NCBI GenBank assembly: GCA_030532825.1
Contig: JAUNKK010000003.1
Location: 22,820 to 86,819, forward strand
DNA: 64,000 bases
Direction: 5' to 3'
Source: Propionibacteriaceae bacterium
Lineage (GTDB): Bacteria; Actinomycetota; Actinomycetes; Propionibacteriales; Propionibacteriaceae
Under the pieces are notes generated by a model. The model saw only the letters and a list, made by a program, of their open reading frames with translations, did no database searches and had not been told where the DNA came from. Position 1 is the stretch's first letter, and every line of letters starts with the position of its first letter. The position numbers and the translations under genes are program-made. Shown here one piece after another: positions 55,123-63,857 of this stretch.

Positions 55123-56172
55123 TCACCCTGGTTGCCCCGTGGCCTGCCAGTGGGCAAACTCCTGGATTTTCAGGCACAGGTCCGCCACGAGTAGGCGTGT
55201 GTCCAACTGGGTGTAGATGCGCATTGGCCTGGTGCCCTGCATGGGGCGGTAGTCGCCGGACACCATGATGCGCGGGGTCGGCCGGGTGATCCAGCGTGAA
55301 GAAGCTGTGTCGGCTTCGAACACCGTCTGCAGAGCTGTCAGAAGGACGAGTGCATTGTCACCGAGGTCATAGCCGCCGGTGATCGGATGGTTGCCGTCGC
55401 GGTGGCAGCTGTCGAGCAGATGCTTGATCTCTTGAAACATGTACCGGCCGAGCGGGCCCGTGCTGCCGATGCCGATCCGTAGCTCGGACTCGGCGACGAT
55501 GACCTGACGGTAGGTGTCGCGTGGCACCTGCCAGATGTGCAGATCGGCCGTATCGAAGCACACCCGGCCCGAGTTGATGTCGATCATGAGGTTGTACTCG
55601 ATGGGCATGTGTCCTGGCGGTGGGTCGGCCAAACCGACATATTCGGGGCCGCCCACCCACACCAGGGTCAGGCGTTTCGCGACTTCAGGCTCGATCAGGA
55701 TGGCCGAGGCCAGATCGGTCAGACCACCCCCGGCGGCGTAATACAGCGGTGTGTCATCATCCCTCAGGGCCTCGGCGATGATGCCTTGGACGGCCGGTGA
55801 GTCGATGGGGGTGTCCGGGGTCGGCAGCGCTACCTCAGAGCCTCGCCACACGAGCTCATTCGACGTTAGGCCCATCCGGGCGAACAGGTCCAGCGCGATG
55901 GTCTCGGCGTCGGTGGCGGTGGTCGTAGAGCAGGTGATGGGGTCGTTCTCGCGCAGGTGTGACGCGACGACCCCAACGATCCTGACGCTGGGGGAGAGTA
56001 GATGGTGCACCAGCTGGTACAGGTCGTCTGGATCGCCAGCGAAGTCGTTGTCGATGATCACCCGGGCACACGGCGGACACGGCGGGATCTCGCGCCAGGG
56101 TGTTGCGCCGTAGCGCCACTGGCGTTCAGGTGGGATGCCGTAGTCGGCGCCTCTAGGTGGTACCCGCGTCAT
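55123..56172 (-). CDS. Nucleoside-hydrolase-like protein
   Basis: A 349-residue protein of the inosine-uridine-preferring nucleoside hydrolase fold. Seen: the N-terminal Asp cluster in RVIIDNDFAGDPDDLYQL (calcium-site region; the spacing DxDxxxDxDD differs from the canonical DTDPGxDD), AAGGGLTDLASAILIEPEVA, VWVGGPEYVGLADPPPG and EYNLMIDINSGRV, with a late Asp region in GGYDLGDNALVLL. ATG 56172. It lies upstream of the sugar operon on the same strand and has its own LacI-type operator, so it may act on a sugar derivative rather than a nucleoside (inference). Confidence 0.82.
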   Translation of the reverse strand: MTRVPPRGADYGIPPERQWRYGATPWREIPPCPPCARVIIDNDFAGDPDDLYQLVHHLLSPSVRIVGVVASHLRENDPITCSTTTATDAETIALDLFARMGLTSNELVWRGSEVALPTPDTPIDSPAVQGIIAEALRDDDTPLYYAAGGGLTDLASAILIEPEVAKRLTLVWVGGPEYVGLADPPPGHMPIEYNLMIDINSGRVCFDTADLHIWQVPRDTYRQVIVAESELRIGIGSTGPLGRYMFQEIKHLLDSCHRDGNHPITGGYDLGDNALVLLTALQTVFEADTASSRWITRPTPRIMVSGDYRPMQGTRPMRIYTQLDTRLLVADLCLKIQEFAHWQATGQPG

Positions 56173-56237
56173 GGATCCTCCGGTTCCCGTGTCTTCGCTG
56201 ACGTGTGGGCCCTACTGTAGCGACGGAGCCACAGCTA

Positions 56238-56251
56238 TGGAAGCGCTCTCA
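56238..56251. promoter_or_regulatory. LacI-type operator 3
   Basis: TGGAAGCGCTCTCA, about 65 nt before the nucleoside-hydrolase-like gene. Same core AGCGCT as the other two sites. Confidence 0.72.
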
Positions 56252-56348
56252 TATCCCGTGCAGTCGAGTTGCGCTCCGGTAGCGTGCGAAGCGTCGGCGG
56301 CGTGATGTGTGACCAGAAAATGGTGGTCGACTGGGTTGGCGGCCCTAG

Positions 56349-56421
56349 CGGCCCCGGTTGGATTCGAACCAACGACACCCGCTTTAGGAGAGCGGTGCTC
56401 TATCCCCTGAGCTACGGGGCC
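56349..56421 (-). tRNA. tRNA-Arg (anticodon CCU)
   Basis: Full cloverleaf on the minus strand: acceptor GGCCCCG paired with CGGGGCC, D-arm GCTCAGGGGATAGAGC, anticodon stem CCGCT/AGCGG with loop CTCCTAA (anticodon CCT), and T-arm GTTGGTTCGAATCCAAC. The CCA end is not encoded. Decodes the rare AGG codon. Confidence 0.96.
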
Positions 56422-56530
56422 ATCGACCGCAGCCTATCTCATCGCCCAGGTCCTGCGCCTGCCCGGCGTGGGTGGCCCCACAGCCTCACGATAAAGGAAA
56501 TGATATATTGCGTAATTATTGGGATCTAGT

Positions 56531-56546
56531 TTAGGGTTACCTAATT
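56531..56546. promoter_or_regulatory. DtxR/IdeR-like iron box, second siderophore system
   Basis: TTAGGGTTACCTAATT has inverted TTAGG/CCTAA arms like the DtxR consensus, though the spacing differs (arms separated by GTTA). It lies about 100 nt before the binding-protein ATG within AT-rich DNA likely to be the promoter. Confidence 0.6.
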
Positions 56547-56642
56547 CTTGTTGTTTCGGGCCTATGCCCGGGTACCCAGAATCACAGCAACACCTGAATC
56601 ACATCGATGAGGATGCCGCTACGGCGGCGGGAAGCAGGGGAT

Positions 56643-57815
56643 ATGAAGCGCAGACTGTTCCTGGGAGGAGCCGCCGCCATCGTGGGGGCAGCCACGATGT
56701 CCGCTTGCGGCGGTGGCGGCCAATCGGGTGACGATCCGTCCGCCTCGGGCGGAGCGCTGACAATCAAGGACGTGGCTGATCGGTCGGTCACGCTCAGTGC
56801 AGCGCCCACGAAGATCATTCTGGGAGAGTCACGGCAGGCCTTCGCGCTGCTGTTCCTGCAGCGGGACAACCTGCTGGACAAGGTAGTTGCCTGGGGAACC
56901 GACCTGCAAAATGCTGCCCCAGACGTTTATCAGCGGGTGGCGTCAATCCAACCGAGAACCGGCGACATTCCGACCGTCGGCAGCGTTGCCAAGGGGGACC
57001 TGAGCGTCGAGAATCTGCTTGAGCACAGCCCCGACCTATTCCTGATGACCCTGGATCAATACGAGGCCGCGAAGCAGGCGGGCTTTGACGCCAAGCTGGA
57101 TGCCGCCAAGATCCCTTACCTTGTGACGGACTTCCGGCGTAAGCCAGTCGAGAACACCCACACGAGCGTCCTCCTCCTGGGTCAGGTGTTCGGGGCCGAG
57201 GACAAAGCCCAGGAGTTCTTGACTTACTACGACTCGTTGGTTAACCCGGTGGTCGAGGCCGCCAAGGCGAAACCTGAATCCGAGCGTCCACTGACGTTCG
57301 TGTGGCGTTCGCCCGGGGTCTCGGAGCCCGGACGGACGTTTGGTGATTCCAATTTCGGCCAGATCGTTACTGCGAGCGGGGGAAACAACCTGGGCAGCAG
57401 CCTCCTGGACAGCGATGCCGGCACGGTGACGACGGAGCAGCTGATCGCTTCCCAGCCGCAACTCATCATCGCGACGGGGGGTGCCTGGGGGAAACAGGAC
57501 AAGAACGACAAATCAGCCACCGCCTATGTGGACTTGGGCTACAACGCCACCCCCGAAGCGGCTGCCCAGAGCTTGGCGCAACTATCCGGCGAAACCGGGT
57601 ATAGCGAGTTGACAGCTTTTAGCGAGAAGCAGGTGTATGGGATCTACCATCAGTTCTACGACGCCCCATTCAATTTCTTGGCCTACGTCGCCTTCGCGAG
57701 ATGGCAGGGGCTCCAGGTCGAGGGGCTGCCGGAGGTGGATGCGGCCTGGAGTGACTTCCATGACAAGTTCATGCCGTTCAAGGCCGAGGGCGTCTTTGCC
57801 GCAAAGATGTCATGA
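56643..57815 (+). CDS. Siderophore-binding lipoprotein (second iron system)
   Basis: A 390-residue extracytoplasmic binding protein of the FecB/FepB fold. Seen: signal [20 protein letters not shown] with the lipid Cys at about residue 22, [60 protein letters not shown] and [20 protein letters not shown]. It is not closely similar to the first system's binding protein. ATG 56643 follows a purine-rich GGGGAT. It overlaps the damaged permease gene by 4 nt. Confidence 0.9.
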   Translation: MKRRLFLGGAAAIVGAATMSACGGGGQSGDDPSASGGALTIKDVADRSVTLSAAPTKIILGESRQAFALLFLQRDNLLDKVVAWGTDLQNAAPDVYQRVASIQPRTGDIPTVGSVAKGDLSVENLLEHSPDLFLMTLDQYEAAKQAGFDAKLDAAKIPYLVTDFRRKPVENTHTSVLLLGQVFGAEDKAQEFLTYYDSLVNPVVEAAKAKPESERPLTFVWRSPGVSEPGRTFGDSNFGQIVTASGGNNLGSSLLDSDAGTVTTEQLIASQPQLIIATGGAWGKQDKNDKSATAYVDLGYNATPEAAAQSLAQLSGETGYSELTAFSEKQVYGIYHQFYDAPFNFLAYVAFARWQGLQVEGLPEVDAAWSDFHDKFMPFKAEGVFAAKMS

Positions 57816-58925
57816 CCGGGGATGGACGGACTGCGCGACGGACCCATAAGGAGGCTAAGTCAGCGGCTGGCGAGGCGTCCAGCACGAGGGGCCAGGCGCT
57901 TGACGAGTTCTGGAGGATCAGGCGCAGGCGCCTCCTGATCCTCGGGGGCATCCTCATCGCCGTCGTGGTGATGTTCGTGGTCGCCATGATGGTGGGTCCC
58001 ATTCGGGTCAGTGCCTTAGACATCGCACGGACCTATGCGGGAATGAGCGTGCCGGGGAGCACTCGTACCGTCGTCCTAGAACTGCGCACGCCGCCCGCCC
58101 TGATGGCTGTGGTGGTTGGGGCGGCGTTGGCGCTGGCGGGCGCGCAGATGCAGACGATCTTGGACAACCCCCTGGCGGAGCCGTATACCCTCGGCGGCGG
58201 CAGGCTGCGGTGCGGCGATCGTGATCGCCACCGGGCTCAGCTTCCCTGTGTTCCCGGAGGCGTCGGTGCCGATCGGTGCTTCCGTGCTCGCACTGCTGGC
58301 TAGCGCCCTCATCGCCTTCGTCTCGCGGCTGCGCCGTTCCGGTCGTGAAACCATCATCCTGCTGGGCATAGCCCTGGTGTTCGGTTTCCAAGCTGTCCTG
58401 ATGATGCTGCAATACCGGGCCTCCCAGGAGTCCCTCCAGCGAATGGTCTTTTGGACCATGGGGTCGCTGGAACGTGCCACGTGGTTCTCGATCGGTCTGG
58501 TCCTAGTCGCTCTTCTGGTCGTGGTCCCGCTGTTTTGGATCAACCAGTGGAAGCTCACCGCGCTATCGCTGGGGGAGGCGCGTGCCCGCGCCATGGGAGT
58601 GAAGGTGGATGATGTTCGGATGTGGACCCTGCTCGGCGCATCTCTCATCGCGGCCCTGTCGGTGAGTTCCGTCGGGATCATCGGTTTCGTCGGTCTAGTT
58701 GGCCCGCATGTGGCGCGCATTCTGGTGGGGGAGGGCCAGCGTCTCTTCGCGCCCACCGCCATGGCGTGCGGGGCGCTAGTGCTGTGTAGTGCCCACGCGG
58801 TGGCGCAAATCGTGGTGCCCGGTGTGGTGCTCCCGGTGGGCATCCTCACGGCCCTGGTCGGTGTTCCGGTGTTCGTGCTCATCATTCTGGGGCGTCGCCG
58901 CACCACATCAGCTATCTCCACCTAG
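57812..58925 (+). pseudogene. FecCD-family siderophore permease, frameshifted
   Basis: The reading frame runs from ATG 57812 through helices and the motif [10 protein letters not shown], then shifts. Frame 1 continues as unrelated sequence to a stop at 58303; the family sequence resumes in the +1 frame at about 58198 ([16 protein letters not shown]) and continues to 58925 with VGIIGFVGLVGPHVARILVG. The conserved family segment after TLG (usually three or four residues before GA) is missing, which fits a net loss of about 8 nt near 58190-58197 in the run CTCGGCGGCGGCAGG. An assembly error or programmed frameshift is the alternative. If real, the second iron system lacks a working permease. Confidence 0.82.
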
Positions 58926-58939
58926 CCCAAGAAGATGTG

Positions 58940-59761
58940 ATGCTCATGCTCAACCTCGAATCCATCGCCGTGAGCTACGGGACGCACCATGTGCTCTCGG
59001 GGCTCACACTCACCCTGCGCGGCGGCGTCGTTGCCGGCCTGCTCGGCCCCAACGGCTGTGGGAAGTCAACCCTGGTGCGCTCCATCGCTGGGGCCCAGCG
59101 CCACCACGGCCATGTGAGTTACGGGAACCGGACGGGCCGGGCCCTGCAGGATGTCACCGGTTACATGCCGCAGGAGATTCCCGGACACATAGCGCTCACC
59201 GCTATGGAGTCCGTGCTGGTATCGGCCCAGCGGGGCGGGTCTGGATGGCGAGTCGCGAAAGAGGACGTGGAACGTGCCTATGCCACCCTCGAAGGGTTGG
59301 GAATTGGTGCGCTCGCCAATACCTATCTTGGTGAGTGTTCAGGCGGCCAACGACAGCTGATTTCCTTGGCGCAAACCCTGGTGCACGGGCCCGAACTGGT
59401 ACTGCTGGACGAACCAACCAGCGCTCTAGACCTCAAGCACCAGGTGCGAGTGCTGCGCAGCGTGCGCCAACATGTGCATGGATCACACATCACCGTCGCT
59501 GAACAGCGAACTACCTACGACCCGTCGGCGGGTGAAACCGAGTCGGGGTCCACGCAGTCGCGCCTAGCCGTGGTGGTGTTGCACGACATCAACCTGGCGA
59601 CCCGGTTCTGCGATGAAGTGCTGCTGATGGCCGCTGGCGATGTGGTGGCGCAGGGGCCTCCTGAAGAGGTGTGCACCTCGGAGAACCTCAGCTGGGTCTA
59701 CGATACGGAGGTCTCCGTGAGTAGCGACGAGGACGGGGTGCTAACCGTCGTGGCGCGCTAA
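58940..59761 (+). CDS. Siderophore ABC transporter ATP-binding protein (second system)
   Basis: A 273-residue FecE-type ATPase. Seen: Walker A LLGPNGCGKSTLVRSIAG, Q-loop YMPQEIPGHIALTAMESVLV, signature ECSGGQRQLISLAQTL, Walker B LVLLDEPTSALDLKHQVRVL and H-loop VVLHDINLATRFCD. An unusual extra stretch of about 25 residues (HITVAEQRTTYDPSAGETES onward) lies between Walker B and the H-loop. ATG 58940 is used; GTG 58937 is possible. It lies 14 nt after the permease frame and probably shares its transcript. Confidence 0.9.
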   Translation: MLMLNLESIAVSYGTHHVLSGLTLTLRGGVVAGLLGPNGCGKSTLVRSIAGAQRHHGHVSYGNRTGRALQDVTGYMPQEIPGHIALTAMESVLVSAQRGGSGWRVAKEDVERAYATLEGLGIGALANTYLGECSGGQRQLISLAQTLVHGPELVLLDEPTSALDLKHQVRVLRSVRQHVHGSHITVAEQRTTYDPSAGETESGSTQSRLAVVVLHDINLATRFCDEVLLMAAGDVVAQGPPEEVCTSENLSWVYDTEVSVSSDEDGVLTVVAR

Positions 59762-59816
59762 GCCGCGTAGTGGAGCAGGCTTCCGTGCCGTGTGGGTAGT
59801 CATTAAAATCCACCGC

Positions 59817-60101
59817 ATGAGTGAACTCCCCATCTCCGAGAAGTCCTCCGGTTGCGGCTGCGGCCACGGCGACCAACTGCCCGAACTTGATGCCCGCGTC
59901 ATCCCGCACGCCATCCGGCACGCCGCGATCCACGGCGTCGTCGGTTCGCTTCAGCCCGGTGGCGCCTTTGTGCTCGCCGCTCCCCATAATCCGCTACCGC
60001 TGCTAGCGCAAATTGAGGAACACCACGGCGACGCCATCACAGTCTCCTACCTGCAGGAGGGTCCCGACGCCTGGAAACTCAAGCTGGAACGCCGGGCCTG
60101 A
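59817..60101 (+). CDS. DUF2249 protein with N-terminal Cys-rich motif
   Basis: A 94-residue cytosolic protein. Seen: a Cys/His-rich start GCGCGHGDQ and the DUF2249 core ELDARVIPHAIRHAAIHGVV, FVLAAPHNPLPLLAQIEEHH and LQEGPDAWKLKL. The fold resembles TusA-like small domains. Homologues often lie in operons for denitrification and other anaerobic respiration, as here; the role may be in metal or sulfur handling for the nitrite reductase (inference). ATG 59817 is preferred over 59790, which lacks a ribosome site. Confidence 0.88.
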   Translation: MSELPISEKSSGCGCGHGDQLPELDARVIPHAIRHAAIHGVVGSLQPGGAFVLAAPHNPLPLLAQIEEHHGDAITVSYLQEGPDAWKLKLERRA

Positions 60102-60111
60102 AACTCAACCG

Positions 60112-61179
60112 TTGACCCCAGACACCCCGGCCCCCGTGTCGCGCCGGATTCTTCTAATACTGCTGGCAGGCGTCAGCCTCTTGGTAGGCCTGAACGCAGG
60201 GCTCGTGCGGCTCGGGGTGTGGGCGCCCGTTGCGAGTGGCCGCGTGGGGGACCTGCACGGGCCGCTCATGGTGCTCGGCTTCATGGGCACCCTCATTTCG
60301 TTGGAACGCGCCCAGGCGCTTCGCAATCGCCTGGCATACGTGGCGCCAGCGCTGCTGGGTGCTGGCGCCCTGGTGCTGATCAGCGGCGTTTTCCCCGTCC
60401 TGGGCCAGTTGCTGCTGTTCGACGGGGCCCTCGCCCTGGTGGCTGTGCTGACGGCCCTGTATCGTCGCGCGCCGCTGCCGTTAGTCGGTGCACAGGTCCT
60501 CGGGGCGCTGTTGGCATGTCTGGCTGCTGGGCTCTTGGTGCGGGTCGAGTTGCCGTCCCTACTGCCGCTGTTAGCCGGATTCATCGTCATTACCATCGCT
60601 GCCGAGCGCGCCGAACTGGCCCAGCTGACTATGGGTCGCCATGCTGTGCCACTGCTGGTCACGATGAGCACCTGGCTGGCGCTCGCCGCCGTGATGAGTC
60701 TGCTGTGGCCGGACATCGGGGACCGAATTTTCGGCGCCGGGGCGCTGGCCGTGGCGTTGTGGCTGATCCGCGACGACGTCGGGCGGCGGCTGATCCGCAC
60801 CGAGGGGCTGAGGCGCTACAACGCTGCCGCGCTGCTGCTGGGTAACGTGTGGCTCGCAGTAGCGGGCCTGACCTGGCTAGTCGGCGGCCGCCCCGCAACC
60901 ACCGGCGGCTACGACGTTGTGGTCCACGCCACCTTCCTGGGTTTCGCCATGTCGATGATCATGGCACACGCACCCATCATCTTTCCGACGGTGTTGGCGC
61001 GTCCGCTACCGTACCGCCCCGCCATGTGGCTGCCGCTGCTGCTATTGCACTTGGGCATGTCCGTGCGCGTCGTCGGCGCTCTGACCGAAACTATCGCTTA
61101 TCGAATCGGAGGAGTCATGACCGTGGCCTCAATCCTTTTGTTCGCCCTCACGGCCATCGCCTCGGCGGTGAAGGCATGA
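60112..61179 (+). CDS. NnrS-like polytopic membrane protein
   Basis: A 355-residue membrane protein with about 11-12 hydrophobic segments. Seen: LHGPLMVLGFMGTLISLERA and VVVHATFLGFAMSMIMAHAP, His-bearing helices of the kind found in NnrS and haem-copper oxidase-like proteins, plus FIVITIAAERAEL. NnrS proteins are linked to nitric oxide stress and denitrification. The start is uncertain: TTG 60112 or GTG 60136, neither with a clear ribosome site; the open frame continues upstream into the DUF2249 gene. It overlaps the NirK-fusion gene by 4 nt. Confidence 0.72.
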   Translation: MTPDTPAPVSRRILLILLAGVSLLVGLNAGLVRLGVWAPVASGRVGDLHGPLMVLGFMGTLISLERAQALRNRLAYVAPALLGAGALVLISGVFPVLGQLLLFDGALALVAVLTALYRRAPLPLVGAQVLGALLACLAAGLLVRVELPSLLPLLAGFIVITIAAERAELAQLTMGRHAVPLLVTMSTWLALAAVMSLLWPDIGDRIFGAGALAVALWLIRDDVGRRLIRTEGLRRYNAAALLLGNVWLAVAGLTWLVGGRPATTGGYDVVVHATFLGFAMSMIMAHAPIIFPTVLARPLPYRPAMWLPLLLLHLGMSVRVVGALTETIAYRIGGVMTVASILLFALTAIASAVKA

Positions 61180-63809
61180 CTGGCCGGCCCGATGTGCGCC
61201 CAGAGGGCCGTCGCCGCTCGCGTGACTACACCGTCGTGGTCTGGCTGCTGTCGGCCCTCGTCATCGCGGTGGCACAGCGGTTCGTGCCGGAATCCACCTG
61301 GCTGATGGTGCATCTGGTGCTGCTTGGTGCCCTCACGCACTCCGTGTTCGTGTGGAGCCAACACTTCGCGCACGCGCTGCTCAAAGTGCGGCCCAACGAG
61401 GCGCAGACGCTCGCGCAAAACCGACGGCTGGCGCTGCTCAGCCTCGGCTCCCTGGCAGTCTTCGTTGGGGTGCCTGCCACGTGGTGGTACCTGGTGCTCG
61501 CGGGGGCGTCGGTGGTGACGGCGGCCGTGATCTGGCATGGCCTGTCCCTGTGGCGAATGCTGCGTGACGCGCTGCCGGGTCGGTTCCGCATCGCCGTGTG
61601 GTACTACGTCACCGCCGCCTGCTTCCTGCCGGTCGGGGCCGGGTTTGGGGCGGCCCTCGCTTTCGGGCTCGATAGTGAATGGCACTGGCGGCTGCTCGTC
61701 GCCCACACCATGACGAACCTCCTGGGGTGGATCGGGATGACCGTCGTCGGAACCCTCGTGACGTTCTGGCCCACGGTGCTTCGGGCGCGTATGGACGATC
61801 GGGCCGAGGTCCTCGCCCGCCAGACGCTCGTGTGGTTTATCGGTTCCGTTGCCGTGGTCGCTGGTGGGGCTCTGACTGGGCTGAAGTACATCGCCGCCGC
61901 TGGCCTGGTCGGCTACCTGGCGACGCTGCTGTGGTGGGGCCGGGTGCTGGTGGCACCGCTGCGCCGCCGCCCGCCCCGGGAGTTCGCGAGCGCCTCGATC
62001 CTGGCCGCGCTGGTTTGGGGTGTGGTGGCGCTCGTCGTGACAGGTTGGGTCGTGATAGCCACCCCCGTGACCGGCTGGAGCCAGGCGACGGTGCTGCTGG
62101 CGGCGCTGTGGGCTGGGGGGTTCGCCGTCCAACTGCTTCCCGGGGCCCTCAGCTACCTACTGCCCTCGGTTCTGGGCGGCGGCCCCCGCGTGATTCGGGC
62201 GGGAGCAGCCTGGTTCGACCGTTTCGCCACCGCGCGAATCGTCGCCGTCAACGGTGCACTGGTGCTGTTCCTGACACCCACCCCGCCGTGGGTGAAGATC
62301 ACCTCGGGGATCCTGGGAGTGGCGGCTGTCGCATCCTTTCTTCCCCTGATGATCCTCGGTGTTAGAGCAAGCCTCGCGGAGCGTCGCAAGCTCGCTCAGG
62401 TCGAGCCCGGGCAGCCGCGGGAGAAGCTGCCCGAACGCGAGTCGGCCATCACCGTCAACGGGCTCCTCGCCGGCGTGATGGCGCTGACCATCGCCGTGAC
62501 CATCGGCGTGGGAGTCGACCCGTCAGCCGTCGGCCTCGCCACCGGGGGCAGCCAGACGGGGCAAAGCGTCGCCCCATCGGGCAACACCGTGCGTATCCAG
62601 GTAGTGGCCGAAGGCATGCGTTTCGTCCCTGACTCCGTGGACGTGCAGGAAGGCGACCGGGTGATCATCGAGCTCAGCAGCGCCGACTCCACCACGCTGC
62701 ACGACCTGCAGATCGGCGATGCTGCCACGCCCCGCCTCGCCCAAGGGGAAAGTGCCGAACTCGACCTGGGAGTGGTTGGCGAGTCCGTGCAGGGCTGGTG
62801 TACCGTCGTCGGGCATCGCCAGGCCGGGATGGTCTTCGACGTGCGGGTTGCGGGGAGAGCCGCCGCCCCCGTCGGCTCCGACGGCGGTGGGCACAGCCAC
62901 GTCCCCGCTCAGGCCGACTCCGCCGAGCTACAGACGATCGTCGATCCGGTGGCCCCACCGCCCACCGAGGAGACGGTGCATCGCGTCGAAATGCGGGTCA
63001 CCGAAACCCCCATCGAGGTGGCTCCCGGGGTGTGGCAGCGGCGGTGGACGTTCAACGGCGGACCCGTCGGCCCGACGCTGCGCGGCAAGGTCGGTGACGT
63101 GTTCGAGGTCACGCTCAGCAACGACGGCACCATCGGGCATTCCATCGACTTCCACGCCAGCAACTTGGCCCCCGACGGCCCCATGCGCACCATCGCCCCC
63201 GGCGAATCCCTCGTGTATCGCTTCACCGCCCACCGCGCCGGCATCTGGATGTACCACTGCGGTACCCCGCCGATCAGCGCCCACATTGCGGCCGGGATGC
63301 ACGGTGCCGTCATCGTCGAGCCAGAGGGTGGGCTTCCGTCGGTTGACCGCGAGTACGTGCTGGTCGCCTCCGAGGTCTACCTGGCCGACGGGACAGGCGA
63401 CAGTCCCGAGACCGCCGCCGATGTGGACGCCGCCCAGGCCCAGACCGAGGAGCCCACCTACGCCACCTTCAACGGCGTCGCCTACCAGTACGCGCAACAG
63501 CCGTTCGCCGCGCGGGTGGGGGAGCGGATCCGGTTCTGGGTCCTGGATGTCGGCCCGAACCTGTCCACCAGCTTCCACATCGTCGGCGGGCAATTCGACA
63601 CCGTCTACTTTGAGGGGGGCTATCAGTTGATGGGTGGCCGCGACCCCTTCGGAAACACCGGGGGCGGCTCCCAGGCACTGGGCCTGGAAGCCGCCCAAGG
63701 TGGCTTCGTGGAACTCGCCTTTCCTGAAGCCGGTCACTACACCGTCGTCGATCACGCCTTTTTGGACGCTGAGAGGGGCGCCATCGGCACGGTGAAAGTG
63801 ACCGAATGA
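61176..63809 (+). CDS. Membrane-anchored copper nitrite reductase, NirK fusion
   Basis: An 877-residue protein predicted to reduce nitrite to nitric oxide. Order: N-terminal membrane region with about 12 helices (residues 20-405, NnrS-like with HSVFVWSQHFAHALLKV and LLVAHTMTNLLGWIGMT), a helix near residue 430 leading outside, a cupredoxin domain (about 470-560; His in TTLHDLQIG, Cys542 in GWCTVVGHRQAGM), and two NirK cupredoxin domains (about 610-877). Type 1 copper ligands Cys695, His703 and Met708 are seen in WMYHCGTPPISAHIAAGMHG; type 2 His in HSIDFHASN, YHCG, and the SFHIVGG region. The fused extra cupredoxin could pass electrons directly to NirK. Confidence 0.9.
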   Translation: MTGRPDVRPEGRRRSRDYTVVVWLLSALVIAVAQRFVPESTWLMVHLVLLGALTHSVFVWSQHFAHALLKVRPNEAQTLAQNRRLALLSLGSLAVFVGVPATWWYLVLAGASVVTAAVIWHGLSLWRMLRDALPGRFRIAVWYYVTAACFLPVGAGFGAALAFGLDSEWHWRLLVAHTMTNLLGWIGMTVVGTLVTFWPTVLRARMDDRAEVLARQTLVWFIGSVAVVAGGALTGLKYIAAAGLVGYLATLLWWGRVLVAPLRRRPPREFASASILAALVWGVVALVVTGWVVIATPVTGWSQATVLLAALWAGGFAVQLLPGALSYLLPSVLGGGPRVIRAGAAWFDRFATARIVAVNGALVLFLTPTPPWVKITSGILGVAAVASFLPLMILGVRASLAERRKLAQVEPGQPREKLPERESAITVNGLLAGVMALTIAVTIGVGVDPSAVGLATGGSQTGQSVAPSGNTVRIQVVAEGMRFVPDSVDVQEGDRVIIELSSADSTTLHDLQIGDAATPRLAQGESAELDLGVVGESVQGWCTVVGHRQAGMVFDVRVAGRAAAPVGSDGGGHSHVPAQADSAELQTIVDPVAPPPTEETVHRVEMRVTETPIEVAPGVWQRRWTFNGGPVGPTLRGKVGDVFEVTLSNDGTIGHSIDFHASNLAPDGPMRTIAPGESLVYRFTAHRAGIWMYHCGTPPISAHIAAGMHGAVIVEPEGGLPSVDREYVLVASEVYLADGTGDSPETAADVDAAQAQTEEPTYATFNGVAYQYAQQPFAARVGERIRFWVLDVGPNLSTSFHIVGGQFDTVYFEGGYQLMGGRDPFGNTGGGSQALGLEAAQGGFVELAFPEAGHYTVVDHAFLDAERGAIGTVKVTE

Positions 63810-63815
63810 AGGGCC

Positions 63816-63851
63816 GCGCCGCCGAGGCATGTCAGGCCACCCCGGCGGCGC
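63816..63851. terminator. Hairpin between convergent genes
   Basis: Arms of 9 bp (63816-63824 with 63843-63851), loop 18 nt. It lies between the NirK fusion and the convergent gene at the right edge and may end both transcripts. Confidence 0.5.
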
Positions 63852-63857
63852 GACACC

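Noticed and set aside
58116..58925. Second half of the permease as an independent gene
   Set aside because: It has no proper start or ribosome site at its beginning and continues the conserved FecCD fold of the first half, so it is treated as one broken gene.
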